Shown: in pieces, positions 54,903 through 62,755 of the stretch
Position numbering within the stretch: the first letter of the stretch is position 1
Layout: each line of letters starts with the position of its first letter
Assembly (NCBI RefSeq): GCF_008271365.1
Contig: NZ_CP043430.1
Span: 1,426,001-1,490,000, forward strand
Source: Microbacterium sp. 1S1
GTDB taxonomy: Bacteria > Actinomycetota > Actinomycetes > Actinomycetales > Microbacteriaceae
Length of the DNA: 64,000 bases
Reading direction: 5' to 3'
Translations under genes and position numbers: made by a program
Notes under the pieces: model-generated
Database searches by the model: none
Told to the model about the DNA's origin: nothing
The model's input: the letters and a program-made list of their open reading frames with translations, nothing else

Positions 54903-55496
54903 TCAGCCGCGAGCCCGCCGGTCGGCGAGGAGCGCCAGCGCCGCGTCGATCGCGCTCGCCGCAGCGTCCGGGGCGACGCGGACGAGCGCGAAGGCGGAGA
55001 CCACCAACCCCGTGCAGGCGTCGGCAAGCGTCTCGACCTGTGTGTCCGCGAGCTGGGGGAGTGCGGCCCGGACGCCGTGGGCGAAGGCCTCCCGGAGCTC
55101 CGCACGATAGGACGAGACGACCCGGGCGACCGCGTCGTCGGTGCCGATGGGGGCGGCTGCGGTGTTGACCAGCAGGCAGCCGCTCGTCGCCGGGAGGCTG
55201 CCGGTCGTCAGGAGCGCCGCGCGGAGCCGGGCGAGGTATGTCTCCAGAGCGTCCGGCGCCACGACCTCGCCCGTCAACGGAGCGAGCCGGGGGCGGATGA
55301 CCTCTTCCAGGTAGCTCTCGACGGCGGCGTCGAAGAGTCCGCGCTTGGAGCCGAAGGCGTGATAGATGCTAGAGCGGCTGAGGCCGGTCGCGCGCTCGAG
55401 CTCCGGGAGCGGTGCACTCTCGAAGCCCTGCTCCCAGAACACGCCGCGGGCCGCGCGGACCGCCTCTGCGGTGTCGAAGGTCTGCGGGCGCCCCAT
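54903..55496 (-). CDS. TetR family regulator
   Basis: A 197-residue regulator with the TetR_N motif (ARGVFWEQGFESAPLPELERATGLSRSSIYHAFGSKRGLF) and a C-terminal domain like those of the TetR_C group controlling oxidoreductase operons. It is divergent from a DUF1304-oxidoreductase operon with a near-palindrome at 55532-55545 in between, the likely site of action. Confidence 0.93.
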   Translation of the reverse strand: MGRPQTFDTAEAVRAARGVFWEQGFESAPLPELERATGLSRSSIYHAFGSKRGLFDAAVESYLEEVIRPRLAPLTGEVVAPDALETYLARLRAALLTTGSLPATSGCLLVNTAAAPIGTDDAVARVVSSYRAELREAFAHGVRAALPQLADTQVETLADACTGLVVSAFALVRVAPDAAASAIDAALALLADRRARG

Positions 55497-55531
55497 GCGC
55501 TGTCTCCCTGCTCTTTTGTGAATCGCTTGAT

Positions 55532-55545
55532 CCAGTATATATTGG
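55532..55545. promoter_or_regulatory. Operator-like AT-rich near-palindrome between TetR and DUF1304 genes
   Basis: CCAGTATATATTGG is a 14-bp palindrome with one mismatched pair in an otherwise GC-rich region, so it stands out. Its centre TATATA could also serve as a -10 box in either direction. It is a candidate TetR site for the divergent pair. Confidence 0.45.
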
Positions 55546-55594
55546 AACGAACGATACAGAATGCGCGGATCGGCCGCGTCGAAGGGGGACCGTC

Positions 55595-55984
55595 ATGACC
55601 ATCGCCGGGCTCGTGCTCGCAGGCGTCGCAGCGCTCGTGCACGTCTACATCTTCTGGCTCGAGTCGTTCGCGTGGACGAGTGCGCGAGCCCGCCGCACGT
55701 TCGGCACCGGTACGGCGGAGGAGGCGGCACGACAGAAGGAGCTCGCCTTCAATCAAGGCTTCTACAACCTGTTCCTCGCGATCGCCGTCCTCCTCGGCAT
55801 CGTCCTGTTCGCCACGGGAGCGACGGCCGTCGGCGCGACCCTCATCTTCACCGGCGCCGGCTCGATGGTCGCGGCGAGCCTCGTGCTCCTGCTGTCGAGC
55901 CCCGACAAGGCGTCCGCCGCGCTGAAGCAGGGCGCCATCCCGGCGCTCGGCGTCATCGCGCTCGCCATCGGCCTCCTCGTCTGA
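55595..55984 (+). CDS. DUF1304 membrane protein
   Basis: A 129-residue protein with four membrane segments: IAGLVLAGVAALVHVYIFWLES, FYNLFLAIAVLLGIVLFA, VGATLIFTGAGSMVAASLVLLL and IPALGVIALAIGLLV. The pattern FNQGFYNLFLA is typical of DUF1304. Function is unknown. It is the first gene of a two-gene unit under the divergent TetR. Confidence 0.9.
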   Translation: MTIAGLVLAGVAALVHVYIFWLESFAWTSARARRTFGTGTAEEAARQKELAFNQGFYNLFLAIAVLLGIVLFATGATAVGATLIFTGAGSMVAASLVLLLSSPDKASAALKQGAIPALGVIALAIGLLV

Positions 55985-56024
55985 GGCCGGCCGCAGCACC
56001 CCCAGATCCTCACGAAGGAGAGAA

Positions 56025-57047
56025 ATGACCCACGCCACCAGCACCCAGATCCAGCTCGCGCGTCGCCCCGAAGGGTGGCCGACGCACGAGGACTTCCGTA
56101 CCGTCGAGGTCGAGTTGAGCGACCCGGCGCCGGGGGAGGTGCGCGTGGCCAACGAGTTCGTCTCGGTCGACCCCTACATGCGAGGTCGGATGAACGACGT
56201 CCGCAGCTACGTCGCCCCCTACGCCCTCGGCGAGGTCATCGCCGGTGGGGCCATCGGCCGGGTCGTCGCGTCCGCCGCGGACGATCTGCCCGTCGGCACC
56301 GTCGTGCTGCACCAACACGGCTGGAGTGATGTCGTGCAGGCGGAGGCATCGACCTTCCGCGCCGTGGCCGAGGTGCCGGGAGTGCCGCTGTCGCTGCGCC
56401 TGCACATCCTCGGGATGACCGGCCTCACCGCGTACGTCGGACTCACCGCGATCGCCGACCTCAACCCGGGTGACACGGTCTTCGTCTCCGGCGCTGCCGG
56501 CGCGGTCGGCACGGCGGTTGGTCAGATCGCGAAGCTCCTCGGCGCTGGCCGCGTCATCGGCTCGGCGGGATCGGCCGAGAAGGTCGCGCTACTGACGGAG
56601 AAGTACGGCTACGACGCGGCGTTCAACTACAAGGACGCCCCGGTGCGTGAGCAGCTCGCCGCGCTGGCTCCCGAGGGTGTGGACGTGTTCTTCGACAACG
56701 TCGGTGGCGACCACCTGGAGGCCGCCCTCGACGTGATGAACGACGGCGGCCGGATCGCGTTGTGCGGCGCCATCACCAGCTACAACACCACCGAGCGCGT
56801 GGCCGGCCCCGACAACATGGCGAACATCATCACGCGCGGTCTCCGCCTCCAGGGCTTCACCCTGGCGAACTACCTGCATCTCTCGCCGGAGTTCAGCGAG
56901 AAGATGACGCGGTGGTTCGCGGAGGGGCGCATCGCCTACGACGAGACCATCGTCGACGGCATCGACAACACGGTCGACGCGTTCCTCGACATGATGCGCG
57001 GAGCGAACACGGGAAAGATGCTCGTCCGGGTCGCGGCCTCCGCCTGA
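56025..57047 (+). CDS. NADP-dependent oxidoreductase (CurA-like MDR)
   Basis: A 340-residue zinc-free medium-chain reductase related to leukotriene B4 dehydrogenase and curcumin reductase. VSVDPYMRGRMND near the N-terminus, the motif VSGAAGAVGTAVGQIAKLLG, and FDNVGGDHLEAALDVMNDGGRIALCGAIT are family marks. AAGGAGAG lies before the ATG. It probably reduces alkenal/one double bonds with NADPH, a detoxifying role suited to TetR control. Confidence 0.93.
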   Translation: MTHATSTQIQLARRPEGWPTHEDFRTVEVELSDPAPGEVRVANEFVSVDPYMRGRMNDVRSYVAPYALGEVIAGGAIGRVVASAADDLPVGTVVLHQHGWSDVVQAEASTFRAVAEVPGVPLSLRLHILGMTGLTAYVGLTAIADLNPGDTVFVSGAAGAVGTAVGQIAKLLGAGRVIGSAGSAEKVALLTEKYGYDAAFNYKDAPVREQLAALAPEGVDVFFDNVGGDHLEAALDVMNDGGRIALCGAITSYNTTERVAGPDNMANIITRGLRLQGFTLANYLHLSPEFSEKMTRWFAEGRIAYDETIVDGIDNTVDAFLDMMRGANTGKMLVRVAASA

Positions 57048-57131
57048 CGTCAGGAACGGGTCGCCACCGCGTTTGAGATATATTGCTTGAGACGTAGAAC
57101 TTCACTCTCCAAGACCCCCACTGGAGGCAGT

Positions 57132-57815
57132 GTGACACTCTCTGGCGGCCCCCTCGAACGCCGGTCGATGAGCGATGAGGCTTTCGTGCGCCTGCAGGAC
57201 GCCATCATCAGTGGCGAGCTCCAGCCGGGCGAGCGCCTGCGCGACTACGAGCTCGCCGAGCGCCTCGGCACCTCGAAGACCCCGATCCGGCACGCTCTGG
57301 ATCGCCTCGCGGACAACGGCCTCGTCGAGATGCAGCGCAACCGGTACACACGCGTCGCGCCGATCGATCTCGAGCGCGTGCGGAACGCCGTCGACCTGTT
57401 CGGTGACATCTGGATCGGCTCGGTGCGTCACGTCATGCCGGTGATCCAGGACGACGACGTCTCCTACCTCGTGGAGCTTGCCGACGACATGGCGGCGGCG
57501 GTGCAGGCGCGGGACATCATCGGGTTCGGAGCTGCTCTCCGCAGTGCGGCGACCGGTTTCGCCCGGATCGAGGGCAACGCCACGCGCGCCGGTTCCATCG
57601 AGCGACTCGGGCCGCAGATCCGCCGGTTCACGCAGCACGCGAAGGACGCCGTCGACTGGGCCGCGGTCGAGGAGTTCGTCGGGGCTATCCGAGGGGCGAT
57701 CTCCGAGCGTGACGCCGTCAAGACGCGCGCGGTCCTCGTGGGCTTCTTCGATGAGGTCCTGCCGGCGATCATCGACAGGGCCGAGCAGTCGGGACTGGCG
57801 GAGATCGCGGAGTGA
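57132..57815 (+). CDS. GntR family regulator
   Basis: A 227-residue regulator with a GntR helix-turn-helix (LQDAIISGELQPGERLRDYELAERLGTSKTPIRHALDRLADNGLVEM) and an all-helical C-terminal domain of FCD type, though its metal ligands are not obvious. The GTG at 57132 has CTGGAGG before it; a TTG at 57087 would add 15 residues. It is alone between the oxidoreductase and a strong terminator. Its target is unknown. Confidence 0.88.
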   Translation: MTLSGGPLERRSMSDEAFVRLQDAIISGELQPGERLRDYELAERLGTSKTPIRHALDRLADNGLVEMQRNRYTRVAPIDLERVRNAVDLFGDIWIGSVRHVMPVIQDDDVSYLVELADDMAAAVQARDIIGFGAALRSAATGFARIEGNATRAGSIERLGPQIRRFTQHAKDAVDWAAVEEFVGAIRGAISERDAVKTRAVLVGFFDEVLPAIIDRAEQSGLAEIAE

Positions 57816-57826
57816 TCCGCCGCTGA

Positions 57827-57865
57827 CGACGAGGGCGACCGCGGACCGCGGTCGCCCTCGTCGCG
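57827..57865. terminator. Very strong bidirectional terminator
   Basis: CGACGAGGGCGACCGCGG (57827-57844) and its perfect complement (57846-57863) form an 18-bp inverted repeat with one central base. It lies between the convergent GntR and AspRS genes. In practice 3-5 inner bases form the loop. Confidence 0.9.
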
Positions 57866-57873
57866 TCTGTAGC

Positions 57874-59175
57874 CTACGGCGTGAGGCGGTGGAGGTCCCT
57901 CGGGAACAGCGTCACCTCACGGACGTTGGCCGCCCCGATGAGCCGGCCGACCCAGCGCTCCAGCCCGATCGCGAAGCCGCCGTGCGGAGGCATCCCGTGT
58001 GCGAACGCTTCCAGATAGCCCTCGTAGGCCGCGGGAGACTCGCCCCGCGACTCGATCGCCGCGACGACCTCGCTGTGGCGGTGCAGTCGCTGTCCGCCGG
58101 TCACGAGTTCCAGTCCGCGGAACAGGAGGTCGAAGCTGTTGCTCCACTCCGAGTCGTCGGGCTGCGGATGCGTGTAAAACGGGCGCTTGCGCATCGGGTA
58201 TCCCTCGACGGCCAGGACGTCGCTGCCGAACTCCTCCTTCGCCCAGGCCCCGAGCGCCCGCTCGTGCGCGGGGGACAGGTCGGGCTCGTCACCCGGAGCG
58301 CCGACCCGGCGGAGGGCGTCGCGGAAGTGCACCACCGGGATGTCCTCCGGGATCACCGGCAGCGTGACGTCGAGCAGCGCGAGCTCGGCACCCGCGTCGG
58401 CGCGGATGCCGTCGAGCATGCCGCGGAGCACGTCGCCGAGGAGGCGCAGGACGTCGCGGTGGTCGCGGATGAACCCGAGCTCGACGTCCAGCGACACGTA
58501 CTCCGACAGGTGCCGCACGGTGTCGTGCGGCTCGGCCCGGAAGACGGGCCCCACCTCGTAGACGCGCTCGAACACGCCTACGAGCTGCTGCTTGTAGAAC
58601 TGCGGGCTCTGTGCGAGGTATCCGGTCCTGCCGAAGTAGTCGACCGGGAACACGTTCGCCCCCGACTCGGTCACGGTGTCGACGATCTTCGGGGTCTGCA
58701 CCTCGGTGAAGTCCGCGGTGTCCAGCACCCGTCGGAACGCGCGGACACTCGCCGCGGCGATCTGCCACGTCGCGCGGCGCGCGGGATGGCGCCAGGTCAC
58801 CGCCGCGTGGTCGAGCAGAGTGGGCAGGGTCGTCTCCAGCGCCGGACGCCAGAGCTCCACGACCGGCGGGGACGCCGGTTCCGACAGGCTCTCGATCCGC
58901 GGGTCGACGATCTCCACGCCGCTGGGCGCCTGCGGGTTCGCGGCGACCGTCCCCGTCACGCGCACCACCGTCTCCTCCGAGGGGAGGCCGTCGGCCGGAA
59001 TCTGGGCGGGACGGACGACGGCCTGCGCGAGTCCCGAGCGGTCGCGGAGGATCAGGAACGCGACGGCGGCCAGCTCCCTCCGCCGGTGGACGTGACCCAG
59101 CAGTGTGACCGGGGTGCCGGGGGTGGCGTGGACGAGCTCCGCTGCGAGAGTGCGGGCGGGGTCGGGTGATCTCAT
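57874..59175 (-). CDS. Archaeal-type aspartyl-tRNA synthetase, predicted non-discriminating
   Basis: A 433-residue class IIb synthetase of the archaeal/eukaryal AspRS type, without the GAD insertion of the usual bacterial enzyme (~590 residues). OB-fold anticodon domain ~1-105; motif 2 FRAEPHDTVRHLSEY; SPQFYKQ; motif 3 GMPPHGGFAIGLERW. His28 (LLGHVH) and Pro84 (PQAPSG) stand where, as I recall, discriminating enzymes have Trp and Lys and non-discriminating ones His and Pro. It should therefore charge both tRNA-Asp and tRNA-Asn, the latter feeding the GatCAB amidotransferase route, or serve as a second enzyme. The start at 59175 has GGAGGAG before it, and a T-box leader lies upstream. It may have been acquired by transfer. 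Confidence 0.88.
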   Translation of the reverse strand: MRSPDPARTLAAELVHATPGTPVTLLGHVHRRRELAAVAFLILRDRSGLAQAVVRPAQIPADGLPSEETVVRVTGTVAANPQAPSGVEIVDPRIESLSEPASPPVVELWRPALETTLPTLLDHAAVTWRHPARRATWQIAAASVRAFRRVLDTADFTEVQTPKIVDTVTESGANVFPVDYFGRTGYLAQSPQFYKQQLVGVFERVYEVGPVFRAEPHDTVRHLSEYVSLDVELGFIRDHRDVLRLLGDVLRGMLDGIRADAGAELALLDVTLPVIPEDIPVVHFRDALRRVGAPGDEPDLSPAHERALGAWAKEEFGSDVLAVEGYPMRKRPFYTHPQPDDSEWSNSFDLLFRGLELVTGGQRLHRHSEVVAAIESRGESPAAYEGYLEAFAHGMPPHGGFAIGLERWVGRLIGAANVREVTLFPRDLHRLTP

Positions 59176-59179
59176 TTCT

Positions 59180-59395
59180 CCTCCAGGTTGTGGGAGCCCT
59201 GGAGGTGTGGGCGGGGGCCAGATCGCGGTGCCACCACACCTTCGCCGGTGAGAAGCCGGCCTCTCGTCGATACGCCGGACGCGCGGGGACCGCCTGCCCG
59301 GAGGCCGGGGGTCGTCACGCCCCGGCGGTCGCCGCGTCCAGTCTGGGGGCGTCGTTCTCGGCAGATCCACAGAATCCCGGAGGGGCCGTCTCGTA
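59180..59395 (-). promoter_or_regulatory. Translational T-box riboswitch of the AspRS gene
   Basis: Minus-strand leader. A Stem I-like helix (GGACGCG/CGCGTCC, GACCGCC/GGCGGTC) is followed by Stem III (GCCGG/CCGGC at about 59245-59261) and by the T-box core AGGTGTGG-TGGCACCGCG (59224-59241). The antisequestrator helix pairs AGGTGTGG (59234-59241) with CCACACCT (59203-59210). The alternative sequestrator pairs CCTCCAGG (59198-59205) with CCTGGAGG (59180-59187), hiding the Shine-Dalgarno GGAGG; the two helices share 59203-59205. TGGC would pair with an uncharged GCCA end, as in tRNA-Asp or tRNA-Asn (G73). A candidate GAC specifier lies at 59266-59268 but is less certain. Confidence 0.85.
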
Positions 59396-59399
59396 CCCT
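59394..59399 (+). promoter_or_regulatory. Candidate -10 box of the terC riboswitch transcript
   Basis: TACCCT lies about 8 bases upstream of the riboswitch P1 stem. No convincing -35 box was found. Confidence 0.4.
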
Positions 59400-59401
59400 G
59401 G

Positions 59402-59407
59402 ATTATC
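59402..59407 (-). promoter_or_regulatory. Candidate -10 box of the T-box/AspRS transcript
   Basis: GATAAT on the minus strand. It lies a few bases from the plus-strand TACCCT box and overlaps the first base of the terC riboswitch, so the two promoters would compete. No clear -35 box is seen. Confidence 0.35.
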
Positions 59408-59503
59408 CAAGGGGAGTACTCCGATACGGTCGGGTCGTCATTACGGATGCCTCTGCATCCCGGCTCACCGGTCCCGCTCGGCGGGATGGGGAAGACTTTG
59501 GCG
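59405..59503 (+). promoter_or_regulatory. yybP-ykoY manganese riboswitch of terC
   Basis: Conserved parts of the Mn2+-sensing yybP-ykoY family are visible: P1 strand CCAAGG (59407-59412) with CTTTGG (59496-59501, one G-U), the invariant GGGGAGTA (59411-59418), GTCGTCATTACG in the second conserved loop, a GGATGC/GCATCC hairpin, and GAAGACTTTGGC at the 3' end. It ends 33 bases before terC, a gene family often controlled by this element. Mn2+ binding should raise terC expression. Confidence 0.85.
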
Positions 59504-59535
59504 CTGTTCAACCACGCCCGAGTCTGGAGTACCCG

Positions 59536-60555
59536 TTGGAAATCACCCCTCTGATCTGGGTCATCACGATCGCGGTCACCGTCGCGTTCTTCGTCTACGA
59601 GTTCTTCGCGCACGTCCGCAAGCCGCACGAGCCGAGCATCGGCGAGTCCGCGCGGTGGTCGGCCTTCTACATCGGGCTCGCGCTGCTGTTCGGCGTGGGC
59701 ATCGGCATGGTGTCCGGCTGGACCTACGGCGGTGAGTACTTCGCCGGGTACCTCACCGAGAAGGCCCTGTCCATCGACAACCTCTTCGTCTTCCTCATCG
59801 TGATGACCGGCTTCGCGGTGCCGAAGAAGTATCAGCAGAAGGTGCTGATGATCGGCATCGTGATCGCGCTGATCCTCCGCGGGATCTTCATCGCCGTCGG
59901 CGCGACCCTCATCGAGAACTTCTCCTGGATCTTCTACGTCTTCGGCGCGCTGCTGCTCTTCCTCGCCTACCGGCAGGCGTTCAGCGACCACGAGAGCAAC
60001 CCGGCGAACGGTCGGTTCATGACGTTCGTGCGCCGGCACCTCCCGGTCAGCGAGGAGTACAACGGCGACAAGCTCACCGTCGTCACGAACGGCAAGCGCT
60101 TCGTCACCCCGATGCTGCTGACGATCATCGCGATCGGGTTCATCGACCTCGTCTTCGCCGTCGACTCGATCCCCGCCATCTACGGTCTCACCGACCAGGC
60201 GTACATCGTCTTCACCGCGAACGCGTTCGCCCTGATGGGTCTGCGCCAGCTCTACTTCCTCATCGGCGGCCTGCTCGAGCGCCTCGTCTACCTGGCTCAG
60301 GGCCTCGCCGTGATCCTCGCGTTCATCGGTGTGAAGCTCGTGCTGCACGCCCTGCACGTCAACGAGGTGCCGTTCATCAACGGCGGCGAGCCGATGCTGT
60401 GGGCGCCCGAGATCCCGATCTGGTTCTCGCTGCTCTTCATCGCCGCGACCATCGCCGTCGCCACCGTGGCGAGCCTGATGAAGACGCGCCGGCACCGCAA
60501 CGCCGTCTCTTCCCGGACCGATTCCACCCCCACCATCGACAAGGAGCACTCTTGA
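59536..60555 (+). CDS. TerC family membrane protein, probable Mn2+ exporter
   Basis: A 339-residue membrane protein with about nine hydrophobic segments. The TerC motifs EKALSIDNLFVFLIVMTGF and IDLVFAVDSIPAIYGLTDQ carry the metal-binding Asp/Glu pairs, and TANAFALMGLRQLYFLI follows. TerC proteins related to Alx/MeeF export manganese, which agrees with the riboswitch. The start is a TTG at 59536 (LEITPLIWVITI) with TGGAG six bases before; there is no ATG or GTG nearby outside the riboswitch. Confidence 0.92.
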   Translation: MEITPLIWVITIAVTVAFFVYEFFAHVRKPHEPSIGESARWSAFYIGLALLFGVGIGMVSGWTYGGEYFAGYLTEKALSIDNLFVFLIVMTGFAVPKKYQQKVLMIGIVIALILRGIFIAVGATLIENFSWIFYVFGALLLFLAYRQAFSDHESNPANGRFMTFVRRHLPVSEEYNGDKLTVVTNGKRFVTPMLLTIIAIGFIDLVFAVDSIPAIYGLTDQAYIVFTANAFALMGLRQLYFLIGGLLERLVYLAQGLAVILAFIGVKLVLHALHVNEVPFINGGEPMLWAPEIPIWFSLLFIAATIAVATVASLMKTRRHRNAVSSRTDSTPTIDKEHS

Positions 60556-60595
60556 GCGCGTCGCGCTGTTCTGACTCTTCGGACTCTGACAGTAC

Positions 60596-60621
60596 GAGCA
60601 CCCGGTTCATCCCGGGTGCTC
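60596..60621 (+). terminator. Hairpin between terC and the CNNM gene
   Basis: GAGCACCCGG (60596-60605) pairs perfectly with CCGGGTGCTC (60612-60621), 10 bp with a 6-base loop. No T-run follows, so it may be a weak terminator or an mRNA-processing structure between co-oriented genes. Confidence 0.5.
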
Positions 60622-60649
60622 ACCCCGCCACCGAGGAGGTCGCCCGCTG

Positions 60650-61942
60650 ATGGGCGATCTGCTCTGGAACATCGCCCTCGTCCTGCTCTTCGTGCTGATC
60701 GGCGGTGTCTTCGCCGCGACGGAGATGGCGCTGGTCACGCTGCGTGAGAGCCAGCTCAACGCGATCGCCGCGCGCGGCCGACGCGGGGCCAAGGTCGCCG
60801 CCCTGGCCCGCAACCCCAACACCTTCCTCTCGGCGGTGCAGATCGGCGTGACCGTGGCGGGTTTCGCGTCCGCCGCGTACGGGGCCACCTCGATCGCGCC
60901 GTCCGTCGTGCCGCTGCTGGAGGGCTGGGGCGTCGCGCCTCCGCTTGCGATGACCCTCGCCACGGTCGTCTTGACGCTCATCATCGCGTACCTGTCGCTC
61001 GTGCTCGGCGAGCTCGTGCCGAAGCGGCTCGCGATCCAGCGCAACGCGCAGTTCGCGTACGCGGTGGCACCGGCCCTGAACGGCTTCGCGACCGTCATGC
61101 GGCCGGTGATCTGGCTGCTGTCGGTCTCGACGAACGCCCTGGTCCGCGTCCTCGGCGGTGACCCCCACAAGACGAGCGACGAACTCACGGACGAGGAAGT
61201 GCGCGACATCGTGGCCACCCACCAGGGGCTCCCCGATGATGAGCGCCGTATCCTCGATGACGTGCTCTCCCTGCGTGGACGCCAGGTGAGCGAGGTCATG
61301 CGGCCCCGTCCCGAGGTCGTGGCCCTCGACGAAGCGGCGACCGTGGGCACAGCGATGGAGCAGGTCCGCGAACTGCCCTTCTCCCGGTACCCGGTGTCGC
61401 AGACGTCGATCGACGACATCACCGGATTCGTCCACGTGCGCGACCTCTTCGAGGCGGCGGCCGATGACCCGGAACGATCGCTGCAGGGGATCGTCCGTGA
61501 CATCCCCTACATCCCGTCCACCGCGCGCGTGCTGCCCACTCTGACCCGCATGCGGGCGGAGGGACACCACATCGCCGTCGTCGTGGACGAGTACGGCGGC
61601 ACCGACGGTCTCGTCACGCTGGAGGACCTCGTGGAGGAGGTCGTCGGCGAGATCTTCGACGAGTACGACGCCGAGGTCTTCATCGCGGCCGACGACGGCT
61701 TGGACGGGCGCCTCAACCTGCAGGACTTCGAGGAGGCGACGGGGCTCGCGATGCCCCGCGGTTCTTCCGACACCATCGCGGGATTCGTGACGGAGCAGCT
61801 CGGACGCCTCGCGGTCGTCGGTGACACGGTCGAGGTGCCGGGCGCGACCCTCCAGGTTGCTGAGGTCGACCGACGTCGCATCGCGCGGATCCGTGTCTCG
61901 ATGCAGTCTGATCCGGATGCCGGACGGGGCGCCGAGGAGTGA
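60650..61942 (+). CDS. CNNM/CorC-type hemolysin family protein with CBS domains
   Basis: A 430-residue membrane protein. The DUF21/CNNM domain (~1-190) has four hydrophobic segments ([28 protein letters not shown] and [23 protein letters not shown]), then two CBS domains (~205-330, with [14 protein letters not shown] and [23 protein letters not shown]) and a CorC_HlyC domain at the C-terminus. Relatives move Mg2+ or Co2+. Placement after terC suggests metal homeostasis. GAGGAGG lies before the ATG. Confidence 0.93.
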   Translation: MGDLLWNIALVLLFVLIGGVFAATEMALVTLRESQLNAIAARGRRGAKVAALARNPNTFLSAVQIGVTVAGFASAAYGATSIAPSVVPLLEGWGVAPPLAMTLATVVLTLIIAYLSLVLGELVPKRLAIQRNAQFAYAVAPALNGFATVMRPVIWLLSVSTNALVRVLGGDPHKTSDELTDEEVRDIVATHQGLPDDERRILDDVLSLRGRQVSEVMRPRPEVVALDEAATVGTAMEQVRELPFSRYPVSQTSIDDITGFVHVRDLFEAAADDPERSLQGIVRDIPYIPSTARVLPTLTRMRAEGHHIAVVVDEYGGTDGLVTLEDLVEEVVGEIFDEYDAEVFIAADDGLDGRLNLQDFEEATGLAMPRGSSDTIAGFVTEQLGRLAVVGDTVEVPGATLQVAEVDRRRIARIRVSMQSDPDAGRGAEE

Positions 61943-62053
61943 TGTCCGACCGGGCGGCGGGGCGCGTCAGGCGCGCGTTCCGCTGCCCGGCTCGCGCCGA
62001 CAGCAGCGTGATCGCGCGGTCATCCTGACGCGGGCATCCGCCATCGCCGTCGT

Positions 62054-62596
62054 TCAGCGGATGGCGTACACGGCGCTGCCGACGATGACCGCGATGACCG
62101 TCGTCCAGCCGACGATCGCCACGGCCTGCCAGAGGAGGATACGCCCCTTGCCGATGCCGGACGCCGCCAGCATGGTGGCGGTGAAGTGCGTCGGCAGCAG
62201 CAGCGGTCCGAGCAGGCTCACCCCGGGGACGCCGTAGCGCTCGAACGCACGCTGGAACTTCTCGCGGCGGGCGGACCCGCGTCCGGTTGCTGCCGGGACT
62301 CCGTCCGCTTCCAGGCTGGTGCCCCCGCCCACCGTCACCGGCTGCTTCGCCCGCGAGCGGTCCACGATGGCCCGGCGGGCGCCGGCACTGGCGAGCACCA
62401 GGATCGCGACGCACAGGAAGTTACCGACCATCGCGGCGATCGCCGCGACGACCGGCGGGATGCCGCCGAGGATGCCGATGCTCGCGGCGCCCTCGCCCTC
62501 GACGAACGGGACGGCTCCGGCGAGGGCGACGATGAGCGGCTGCACGAGGTCGGGGACCTGGGCGACGAGGTTCTGGAAGGTCTCGATGAGGTTCAT
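62054..62596 (-). CDS. Small multidrug-export-like (DedA-related) membrane protein
   Basis: A 180-residue membrane protein with four to five hydrophobic segments. GAVPFVEGEGAASIGILGGIP and GVPGVSLLGPLLLPTHFTATMLA are two facing re-entrant-loop motifs that match the putative small multi-drug export family (PF06695) and resemble DedA. The start at 62596 (MNLIETF) is chosen; the frame upstream is a hydrophilic run with no similarity. Substrate is unknown. Confidence 0.85.
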   Translation of the reverse strand: MNLIETFQNLVAQVPDLVQPLIVALAGAVPFVEGEGAASIGILGGIPPVVAAIAAMVGNFLCVAILVLASAGARRAIVDRSRAKQPVTVGGGTSLEADGVPAATGRGSARREKFQRAFERYGVPGVSLLGPLLLPTHFTATMLAASGIGKGRILLWQAVAIVGWTTVIAVIVGSAVYAIR

Positions 62597-62740
62597 GGGG
62601 GAATCTCCGGGTGTCGGTGCGAACGGACTCTCCGTCGCGATGACCCCAGTCCAGTCGAGTCCACCCGTCGCTGACAGTGCCACCGCGTCACCGGTATCCG
62701 GGCGGTTCGCACGCCGATCCCGTGACATTCGTCACGGCTC

Positions 62741-62755
62741 TATCGTGGAGGCGTG
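62741..62755 (+). promoter_or_regulatory. -10 box of the histidine kinase gene, probably leaderless
   Basis: TATCGT at 62741-62746, then GGAGGC, then GTG at 62753. Confidence 0.5.

Noticed and set aside
59188..59535. N-terminal extensions of terC and of AspRS into the gap between them
   Set aside because: Both would be translated through riboswitch structures, are low-complexity, and lack counterparts in the families.
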